From contig CAMCPF010000167.1 of the NCBI GenBank assembly GCA_945876515.1, forward strand, positions 1 through 6,722: 6,722 bases of DNA. The letters run 5' to 3'. Shown one piece after another: positions 1 to 5,350 of this stretch. The stretch's first letter is position 1. Every line of letters starts with the position of its first letter. The notes below the pieces were generated by a model. It was given only the letters and a program-made list of their open reading frames with translations. It ran no database searches and had not been told where the DNA came from. The DNA is from Candidatus Kuenenia stuttgartensis. Lineage in GTDB: Bacteria; Planctomycetota; Planctomycetia; Pirellulales; UBA1268. The position numbers and the translations under genes were made by a program.

Positions 1-639
1 GGCGAGCGCGGCAAGCCGCTCGGGGCGGTCACCGCCGTCGCCACCTGCGACGGCCACGTCTTCCTGGGCGGGCGGCGGCGCCGACTCGGCGGCGAGGTAG
101 GTCGGAGCGCCCGGCGGTGAGGCGACGGCGGGAGGCGCGGGAGCGGCAGCCGTGGCGGCTGCGGCTCCGGCAGCCAGGCCGGCCACGGCGGCCGTGGCGA
201 CGGCGGCTTCGGTGAAACCCCCTGCGGCAGCTGGCGGCGCCTGCGGCGCGGGGATCGCGGCGGCTTCGAGCGGCGGTGGAACAGCCGGCGCGGCGGCAAC
301 GGCGGCCGGCAGGGTCGGGGCGGCCTCGGGCGGCGCGGCATCCACCACGGCGGCAGGAGGCGCCACGGGCAGCGCTGTCGGGGCCACGATGGGATCAGGC
401 GGGGCGACTGGCGCGGCTGCCACGCCGGGTGGTACGGGCAGCGGCGGCGCGGGAGTTGCCGGCGATGCTGTTGGTCCAGATTGCGGCGGTACCTCGACGG
501 CCGGCGGGGCGAAGGCGGGGGCTTCGCTCATCGCGGCTTGGCCGGCTTCCGGCGACGGCCCCTTCTGCACGACCGTGTAGGCGCCGTAGAGAATCGTGCC
601 GAACAGGCCGAGCACGATCAGCGGCTTGATCGCTTCCAT
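1..639 (-). CDS. Partial membrane-anchored Pro/Ala-rich protein, C-terminus beyond the left edge
   Basis: An open frame runs on the minus strand from an ATG at 639 to base 1 without a stop, giving the first 213 residues. Residues 6-24 (starting PLIVLGLFGTILYGAYTVV) form one hydrophobic membrane segment after a short Lys-containing N-terminus, so the rest probably lies outside the cytoplasmic membrane. Residues about 28-195 are dominated by Pro and Ala with short PPA, APP and VAPP runs and no visible fold, which suggests an extended linker. The last residues seen become more charged (GGDGGDRPERLAALA), perhaps approaching a folded domain. An in-frame ATG at 690 would add 17 residues rich in Arg (MASRSKPERRSERGNDT); I prefer 639 because it sits just before the membrane segment, but the choice is uncertain. 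The architecture fits a LysM-type wall-binding protein or a TonB-like periplasm-spanning protein; the deciding C-terminal domain is missing. Function is not assigned. It is transcribed divergently from glgC. Confidence 0.72.
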   Translation of the reverse strand, partial: MEAIKPLIVLGLFGTILYGAYTVVQKGPSPEAGQAAMSEAPAFAPPAVEVPPQSGPTASPATPAPPLPVPPGVAAAPVAPPDPIVAPTALPVAPPAAVVDAAPPEAAPTLPAAVAAAPAVPPPLEAAAIPAPQAPPAAAGGFTEAAVATAAVAGLAAGAAAATAAAPAPPAVASPPGAPTYLAAESAPPPAQEDVAVAGGDGGDRPERLAALA

Positions 640-815
640 GGTGTCGTTTCCACGCTCGGAACGCCGCTCTGGCTTCGACCGGCTGGCCATGTCGCTCGAG
701 TTCCCTGGGGAGGAGGCAAGGCAGCGCCCCGGGGCGACGGGACGGCGGAGGGAAGGTAGAGGCGAACCAGCGCCCCCGCCAGACCGCTTGCCGGGGCTTC
801 CCGAACAACGCGCTG

Positions 816-838
816 GCCCGGCCCGCGGCGGGTCGGGC
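816..838. other. GC-rich hairpin in the divergent spacer
   Basis: GCCCGGCCCG (816-825) pairs with CGGGTCGGGC (829-838) around a 3-base loop, giving ten pairs of which one is a G-T wobble. No T-run follows on either strand, so it is not a canonical intrinsic terminator. It could be a 5' leader structure or a protein-binding palindrome, or simply a product of high G+C content. Confidence 0.4.
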
Positions 839-923
839 AGCCTGGGGGCTCTGCGCGGGTGTCGATTCGCTTACCATCCGCCGCGTTTTCCCGTCAGTAT
901 CGCCCGCGAACAGGGGGTGCGCG

Positions 924-929
924 TATATT
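924..929 (+). promoter_or_regulatory. glgC: Possible -10 box for glgC
   Basis: TATATT stands out as an AT island in very GC-rich surroundings, 45 bases before the glgC ATG. It matches the sigma-70 -10 consensus in five of six positions. No TTGACA-like -35 is visible 16-18 bases upstream (the bases there are GC-rich), so this promoter would need an activator or another sigma factor. This is a weak call. Confidence 0.3.
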
Positions 930-960
930 CAGTGGCAGTGTCCCCCAGTTGGCGGAATCG

Positions 961-966
961 AGGAGG
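961..966 (+). promoter_or_regulatory. glgC: Shine-Dalgarno site fixing the glgC start
   Basis: AGGAGG ends 8 bases before the ATG at 975. It is the only strong ribosome-binding site in front of any gene here and makes the glgC start secure. Confidence 0.8.
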
Positions 967-974
967 CCCGTTAG

Positions 975-2273
975 ATGCGGTCGCACGACGTCGATCCCCG
1001 CCGGTTGCGGGACGTGGTGGCCGTGGTGCTCGCAGGCGGCCGCGGTGCCCGGCTCGATCCGCTCACCCGCGACCGCGCGAAGCCGGCCGTGCCCTTCGGG
1101 GGCAGTTACCGGATCGTCGATTTCGCGCTCTCCAACTGTCTCAACAGCGGGCTCAAGCGGCTCCTGCTGCTCACGCAGTACAAGGGCCGCAGCCTCGACC
1201 GCCACCTGAACCTCGGCTGGCACCGGTTCTTCTGCCGCGACCTGGGCGAGTTTCTCGACGTGCTCCCGCCGCAGCAGCGGGTGGACGAGCACTGGTATCT
1301 GGGCACGGCCGACGCGGTCTATCAGAACATCTATTCGCTCGAGCAGGCGGCTCCGCGACTGGTGGTCGTGCTCGCCGGCGACCACATCTACAAGATGAAC
1401 TACCAGGCGCTCATCACCGCCCACGAGGAGAGCGGCGCCGACGTGACCGTGGGAGCGCTGCCGATCCCCCGCGCAGAGGCCGCCGAGTTCGGCACGATGG
1501 CCGTGGACGGCTCGGGCCGGGTGCGGGGCTTCCGCGAGAAGGTGGCCGATCCGCCACCCTACGCGGCCGATCCCGGCAAGGCGCTGGCCTCGATGGGGAT
1601 CTACTGCTTCTCGGCCGACTTCCTCCTCGAGCAGCTGCGGCTCGACGCCGACGACCGGGGCAGCCGCCACGACTTCGGTCACGATCTCTTGCCGCGGCTG
1701 GTCGAAACCCACGGCGTGCAGGCCTTCCCGTTTCGCGACGAGAACCGCAAGCGCGACGCCTACTGGCGGGACGTGGGCACGCTCGACGCCTACTACGAGG
1801 CCACGATGGACCTGGTGGAGGTGGATCCGCAACTCAACCTCTACGACGAGCACTGGCCGATCCGCACCCACCACCCGGCCTACCCGCCGCCAAAGTTCGT
1901 GTTTGCCGACGAGGGACCCGACGGCCGCCGCGGCGAGGCGACCGACAGCCTCGTCTGCCCCGGCGCGATCCTCTCCGGGGGCCGCGTGCAGCGGTCGATC
2001 ATCGGCCCGGGGGTGAGGGTCAACAGCTACGCCCGGGTCGAGGAGAGCATCCTCTTCGAGGGCGTGGACATCGGCCGCCACGCGGTGGTCCGGCGGGCGA
2101 TCCTCGACAAGGACGTGCGGGTGCCCGCCGGGCTCCAGATTGGAGTCGATCCCGAGGAGGATGCCGCACGGGGCTTGACGGTTTCCGCCGCCGGGGTGAC
2201 CGTGGTGCCCAAGGGATTCGAGTTTGCGGAAGTGGCCCTGCCGGCCGCCGCCCGCGTCGCCCGCGTCCACTAG
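975..2273 (+). CDS. glgC: Glucose-1-phosphate adenylyltransferase (ADP-glucose pyrophosphorylase)
   Basis: The 432-residue product makes ADP-glucose and pyrophosphate from ATP and glucose-1-phosphate, the committed step of bacterial glycogen synthesis, in the cytoplasm. Its length matches E. coli GlgC (431). The nucleotidyltransferase domain starts with LAGGRGARLDPLT (residues 19-31) and RAKPAVPFGG (34-43). WYLGTADAV (107-115) carries Tyr108, equivalent to the ATP-contacting Tyr114 of E. coli. AGDHIYKMNY (134-143) carries Asp136, equivalent to catalytic Asp142. FREK (186-189) carries Lys189, equivalent to glucose-1-phosphate-binding Lys195. ASMGIYCF and YWRDVGTLDAYYEA follow. From about residue 315 the protein has the left-handed beta-helix repeats of the regulatory domain (CPGAILSGG, IIGPGVRVN, ILFEGVDIG). 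Counting from the conserved loop, E. coli Lys39 (fructose-1,6-bisphosphate site) aligns with Asp33, so allosteric control probably differs. The start is set by AGGAGG. A protease gene follows after 47 bases, probably in one transcript. Confidence 0.96.
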   Translation: MRSHDVDPRRLRDVVAVVLAGGRGARLDPLTRDRAKPAVPFGGSYRIVDFALSNCLNSGLKRLLLLTQYKGRSLDRHLNLGWHRFFCRDLGEFLDVLPPQQRVDEHWYLGTADAVYQNIYSLEQAAPRLVVVLAGDHIYKMNYQALITAHEESGADVTVGALPIPRAEAAEFGTMAVDGSGRVRGFREKVADPPPYAADPGKALASMGIYCFSADFLLEQLRLDADDRGSRHDFGHDLLPRLVETHGVQAFPFRDENRKRDAYWRDVGTLDAYYEATMDLVEVDPQLNLYDEHWPIRTHHPAYPPPKFVFADEGPDGRRGEATDSLVCPGAILSGGRVQRSIIGPGVRVNSYARVEESILFEGVDIGRHAVVRRAILDKDVRVPAGLQIGVDPEEDAARGLTVSAAGVTVVPKGFEFAEVALPAAARVARVH

Positions 2274-2320
2274 AAGCCCCTGCTCCCCCGCCCCTCGACC
2301 GCCAGCCGCACGGCCGCCCG

Positions 2321-3655
2321 ATGCCCAAACGCAACGTCATCCTGCTGGTCACCGCGTTGCTTGTGGGCCTGGTCGCGCTGGCGGCCCGGGAGCGGAGCGG
2401 CCACGCCCAGCGGTTCGGCGAGGTGCTCGGGGCGATCGAGCGGGGCTACTATCAACCCGTCGCCGGCGATTCGCTGTTCGTGGCGGCCGTCGAAGGGGCC
2501 GTGGCGACACTCGATGAAAACTCGGCCTACCTCCGGGATGACGGCCGGGACGAACTCGAGGCGGCGCTCGACCAGCGGTTCGGCGGTATCGGGCTCGAAC
2601 TCGCCCTGGACGCCACGACCGCACAGCCCGTCGTCGTCGCGCCCGTGTTTCGCTCGCCGGCCTGGAGGGCCGGGATCGCCGCGGGCGACTTGGTCACGGC
2701 GATCGACGGCCAGCCGACGCAGGGCCGGCCGCTCCGCGACTCGGTGCAGCGGCTGCGGGGCCGGGCCGGCGAGCAGGTTTCGCTGACCGTGCTCCCGGCG
2801 CCGCCGCCGGCCGACACGCTCGACCCGGCCGCGGCCCGCCCCACGGCCGAGCCCCGCAAGGTGGCGCTCACCCGCGAGCTGGTCGAGGTCGAGAGCGTGC
2901 AGGGAGATCGCCGCCGGGCTGACGGCGCGTGGGACTGGATGCTCGAGGGGGAGCCGGGCGTGGCCTACATCAGGATCACGAGTTTCGGCGAGCGGACGGC
3001 CGCAGAGCTTGCGGCGGCGGCCGAGGCGATCGGCCAGACCTCCGGCCTGCGCGGGCTCGTAATCGACCTGCGGGACAATCCGGGCGGCCTGCTGCAGGCG
3101 GCCGTCGAGGTCGCCGATCTCTTCCTCGACGAAGGAGTGATCGTGTCCATGCGGGGCCGCGATGCCGGAACGGCGGGCGGCGATGAGCGGCTGGCGACCG
3201 CGGGCCACGTGCTCGCCGGCGTGCCACTGGCCGTGCTGGTGGACGGGCTCTCGGCAAGCGCGGCGGAGATCGTGGCCGCCTGCCTGCAGGACGCCGGCCG
3301 GGCCACGGTCGCGGGCGGCCGGACCTTCGGAAAGGGCACCGTGCAGACCTTGCTGCCGCTCTCGGACGGCCGCGGCCTGCTCAAGCTCACCACGGCCGAG
3401 TATCTCCGGCCTAGTCGTGCTCCGATCCATCGCCGCCCCGGAGCCGGCGACGACGAGGCCTGGGGCGTGATGCCCGACGACGGCTTCGAAGCGACGCCCA
3501 CCGCCGAGGCCGCCGAGCGGCTGCGGGAGTGGCGCCGGCGCCGCGAGACGGCCCTGCCGCCGGGAGCCAAGGCGGCGAGCGCATCCCGCGGGCCGTTGCC
3601 CCGCGAGATCGACGCCGTGCTCGCGAAGGCGCTCGACGCGTTCGCCGCGGAGTAG
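2321..3655 (+). CDS. S41 family C-terminal processing peptidase with PDZ domain, membrane-anchored
   Basis: The 444-residue product is a serine protease of the CtpA/Prc (tail-specific) family, which trims or degrades envelope proteins from their C-termini. MPKR followed by a hydrophobic stretch (residues 5-22) is a signal anchor or uncleaved signal, so the catalytic part should be periplasmic. The family's N-terminal helical part (about 30-85, with LDENSAYL) is followed by a PDZ domain (about 86-158) containing FGGIGLEL, the peptide-binding loop, and AGIAAGDLVTAIDG. A Pro/Ala-rich linker (about 159-180) precedes the catalytic core: VAYIRITSF, then LVIDLRDNPGGLL (246-258), then SASAAEIVA, then FGKGTVQ. 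By the family spacing the nucleophile is Ser313, with Lys338 (25 residues on) and Gln342 completing the catalytic site, so the enzyme should be active. The start is chosen for the signal anchor; the frame stays open upstream, but there it lies within glgC. No ribosome site is visible. The substrate and the link with glgC are unknown. Confidence 0.93.
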   Translation: MPKRNVILLVTALLVGLVALAARERSGHAQRFGEVLGAIERGYYQPVAGDSLFVAAVEGAVATLDENSAYLRDDGRDELEAALDQRFGGIGLELALDATTAQPVVVAPVFRSPAWRAGIAAGDLVTAIDGQPTQGRPLRDSVQRLRGRAGEQVSLTVLPAPPPADTLDPAAARPTAEPRKVALTRELVEVESVQGDRRRADGAWDWMLEGEPGVAYIRITSFGERTAAELAAAAEAIGQTSGLRGLVIDLRDNPGGLLQAAVEVADLFLDEGVIVSMRGRDAGTAGGDERLATAGHVLAGVPLAVLVDGLSASAAEIVAACLQDAGRATVAGGRTFGKGTVQTLLPLSDGRGLLKLTTAEYLRPSRAPIHRRPGAGDDEAWGVMPDDGFEATPTAEAAERLREWRRRRETALPPGAKAASASRGPLPREIDAVLAKALDAFAAE

Positions 3656-3670
3656 CGCGGCGTCGGTGGT

Positions 3671-3875
3671 GACGCGTGCGAGCGGCTGCCGGACCCCGTC
3701 GCCCGGACGCTCACTGCGGCCATCCCTGGCCTCCGTTCGCTCGATGCTGGCTGCGCTGCGGCATCCTGCCTGCGCCGACCAATCCGCTGCGCGGATCGGT
3801 GCCCGACCAACGCCGGCTCCGGGGTACCGGCAGCCGCTCGCGGTCCAGCGTGGGGCTACCGGGCGACGCGTGCGA
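3671..3875. repeat. Structured convergent intergenic element: long inverted repeat enclosing three hairpins, direct repeat at edges
   Basis: This fills the spacer between the convergent protease and folC genes. The outer arms 3678-3698 and 3820-3841 are reverse complements over 21 pairs with a single extra base (A3826); the core is CGAGCGGCTGCCGG at 3679-3692. Inside are three small hairpins: 3718-3731 (GGCCA/TGGCC, loop TCCC), 3743-3765 (GATGCTG/CGGCATC with one wobble) and 3778-3800 (ten positions with one mismatch, loop TGC). GACGCGTGCGA occurs directly repeated at 3671-3681 and 3865-3875. A second pairing, 3697-3706 with 3859-3868, is exclusive of part of the outer stem. No transposase is present. 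It could be a small non-autonomous mobile repeat, a bidirectional terminator or a structured RNA. The repeats are seen directly; the role is inference. Confidence 0.55.
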
Positions 3876-3876
3876 C

Positions 3877-5238
3877 TTACCTCCCCAGCTCTCCGGCCAG
3901 GAAAAAACTGCCGGCCACGACCACGCTGCCCCCCGGGCCGGCGAGGCGGCGGGCCAGCCGCAGGGCCTCGGGCGGCGAGGGGGCGACGTGGGGCGCGGGC
4001 AGGCGGGCCGCGCGGCAGGCGGCGACGAGGCGGTCGAGCGGGGCCGCCCGGGGATTGGTGAGGTAGCGGGTGACGACGACCTCGTCGAAAGCGCCACGGG
4101 CCAGGGCGAGCATCTCCTCGATCTGCTTGTCGCGGCTGACCGCGAACACGAGCACCCGCGGCCGGCGGCCGGCGAGCGCCGGGCCGACCGTCGCGAGCAG
4201 CGACTCCATCGAGGCCACGTTGTGGGCGGCATCCACCACCACCAGCGGCCGCTTCGCGAACACCTCGATCCGGGCCGGCAGGCTCGCCCGCGCCAGGCCC
4301 CGCGCGATCGCCGCCTCGTCCACCGGCCAGCCGGCGGCAGCGAGTTCGCGGGCCGCCATCACGGCGAGCGCCGCGTTTTCCGCCTGATGACGGCCGGCCA
4401 TCGCAAGGCGGTAGGTGCGCGGGGCTGCGGCCGAGCACGTGACCACCACTGAGCCGGCCGCGAGCGGCGTCGATCCGGCCGGCGGCTCGTAGCGGGCCGT
4501 GAAGTCGGTGCCGAGCTGCAGGAGCCGGGCGCGGCGGCGCAGGGCCGTGGCGGCGATCACCTTCCGCGCCGATGGCTGGCGGGCGCCGCTCACGACGGGC
4601 CGACCCCGCTTGATGATGCCCGCCTTCTCGCCGGCGATCCGGCCGATCGTGCGGCCGAGCAGGCCCATGTGGTCGAAGCTGATGCTGGTGATCACGGAGA
4701 GCAGCGGCCGCGCGACGTTGGTGGCGTCGAGTCGGCCGCCGAGGCCCGTCTCGAGCACGGCGATCTCGACGCCCGCATGGGCGAAGTGGACGAAGGCCAG
4801 CGCCGTCACGATCTCGAACCAGGTCGGCCCGGCGCCGCCGCGGCGTGCCGCCGCCGCGTCGATCGCCTGCACGGCCGGCCGCACGACGTCGCAGGCCGCC
4901 GCGAGGTCGGCCGGCGCGATCGGCCTGCCGTCGATGCAGATCCGCTCCTCTACGCCATGCACGTGGGGCGACATGTAGCGGCCGGTACGCAGGCCCGCTT
5001 CCTGAAAGACCGCCGCGAGCATCGCGACCGTGGAGCCCTTGCCCTTGGTGCCGGCCACGTGCACGACGGCGAGCTCGTGGTGCGGGTTGCCCACCGCCGC
5101 CAGGAGCCGCCGCATCCGGGCCAGCCCGAACGCCGCCGGGGCCGCCCGCGGAGGAGTACGCTCGAAGTCGATGCGGGTGGCGAGCCAGCCGAAGGGGTCG
5201 GTAGGGGCCGCGACGGGCGCTGGACGGGAGTTTCCCAT
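3877..5238 (-). CDS. folC: Folylpolyglutamate synthase, possibly also dihydrofolate synthase
   Basis: The 453-residue product is a Mur-ligase-family enzyme that adds glutamate to folates with ATP, and in many bacteria also to dihydropteroate. It starts with the family's WLATRIDFERTPP (residues 18-30). The ATP P-loop is GTKGKGS (63-69), followed by YMSPHVHGVEERI (88-100), FEIVTALAF (141-149), ETGLGGRLDATN (163-174), SFDHMGLLG (187-195) and EKAGIIK (204-210), whose Lys205 lies where the family has its carbamylated, magnesium-site lysine. The C-terminal domain shows GRHQAENAALA (282-292), PARIEVF (321-327) and DAAHN (336-340), where DGAHN is usual. Length is normal. The ATG at 5238 is preferred; a TTG at 5268 would add MRRRAGKLRQ, without family support. 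Only a weak purine stretch (GGAAAA) precedes the ATG. The gene diverges from the barrel gene and converges on the protease; its TAA lies one base from the 3671-3875 repeat element. Whether it is bifunctional cannot be told from sequence alone. Confidence 0.95.
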   Translation of the reverse strand: MGNSRPAPVAAPTDPFGWLATRIDFERTPPRAAPAAFGLARMRRLLAAVGNPHHELAVVHVAGTKGKGSTVAMLAAVFQEAGLRTGRYMSPHVHGVEERICIDGRPIAPADLAAACDVVRPAVQAIDAAAARRGGAGPTWFEIVTALAFVHFAHAGVEIAVLETGLGGRLDATNVARPLLSVITSISFDHMGLLGRTIGRIAGEKAGIIKRGRPVVSGARQPSARKVIAATALRRRARLLQLGTDFTARYEPPAGSTPLAAGSVVVTCSAAAPRTYRLAMAGRHQAENAALAVMAARELAAAGWPVDEAAIARGLARASLPARIEVFAKRPLVVVDAAHNVASMESLLATVGPALAGRRPRVLVFAVSRDKQIEEMLALARGAFDEVVVTRYLTNPRAAPLDRLVAACRAARLPAPHVAPSPPEALRLARRLAGPGGSVVVAGSFFLAGELGR

Positions 5239-5350
5239 TTGCCGCAGTTTTCCAGCGCGTCGCCTCAAGAAAAAGGGGCTTGACGGTCGGCCCCGTAGTC
5301 AAGACTCTCCCGCCCCCCGACCCCGTTCCCGGCCGCCGGTCGAACCCCGC
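5239..5350. promoter_or_regulatory. Divergent spacer between folC and the barrel gene, with inverted repeat and possible promoter
   Basis: CTTGAC (5279-5284) and GTCAAG (5298-5303) form a perfect 6-bp inverted repeat with a 13-base gap, about two helical turns from arm to arm, so a dimeric regulator could bind here. Its left arm overlaps TTGACG (5280-5285), a good -35 for the rightward gene; 17 bases on is GACTCT (5303-5308), a poor -10. The right arm reads TTGACT on the minus strand, but no -10 follows at the proper distance. No Shine-Dalgarno is seen before 5351. Confidence 0.35.
5268..5294 (-). terminator. Terminator-like hairpin with T-run in the folC leader
   Basis: Read on the minus strand, GGGGC (5294-5290) pairs with GCCCC (5279-5275) around a 10-base loop and is followed at once by TTTTTC (5274-5269). 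That is the form of a short intrinsic terminator, about 30 bases before the folC start. The stem has only five pairs, so it is weak. It could stop antisense transcription coming out of the barrel gene or attenuate folC; chance is possible. Confidence 0.35.

Larger units (their letters stand above)
640..974. promoter_or_regulatory. Divergent intergenic region between the Pro/Ala-rich gene and glgC
   Basis: About 335 bases without a convincing gene separate two divergent starts, so promoters for both should lie here. The bases nearest 639 could still code if the left gene starts at 690. The visible contents are a GC hairpin at 816-838, an AT-rich hexamer at 924-929 and a strong ribosome site at 961-966. 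A short open frame on the minus strand (877 downwards) overlaps the region, but it is Arg/Pro-rich and runs into the real gene in another frame. I see no clear -35/-10 pair for the leftward gene. Confidence 0.5.

Noticed and set aside
152..580. Plus-strand Ala/Gly-rich frame over the left-hand gene
   Set aside because: The minus strand has an open frame with a convincing membrane segment and start; the Ala/Gly repeats are the complement of Pro/Ala codons.
711..716. AGGAGG on the plus strand in the divergent spacer
   Set aside because: No start codon lies at a suitable distance downstream and no coding frame follows.
395..877. 160-codon minus-strand frame with start in the divergent spacer
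   Set aside because: It is Arg/Ser/Pro-rich, has no recognisable domain, and overlaps the Pro/Ala gene in a different frame on the same strand.
894..2270. 458-codon minus-strand open frame opposite glgC
   Set aside because: It is a shadow of glgC caused by high third-position GC; its His/Val/Glu-rich sequence matches no family, while glgC is unmistakable.
596..2320. Long plus-strand open frame continuous with the protease, suggesting a 1019-residue protein
   Set aside because: The upstream part lies over glgC in another frame and is Arg/Pro/Gly-rich with no domain pattern; the signal anchor at 2321 marks the real start.
5239..5268. TTG start adding ten residues to folC
   Set aside because: A rare start giving an Arg-rich tail not typical of the family; ATG at 5238 gives a normal FolC N-terminus.
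5030..5350. Upstream in-frame extension of the barrel gene
   Set aside because: It lies opposite folC and would bury the signal peptide at 5351 inside the protein.
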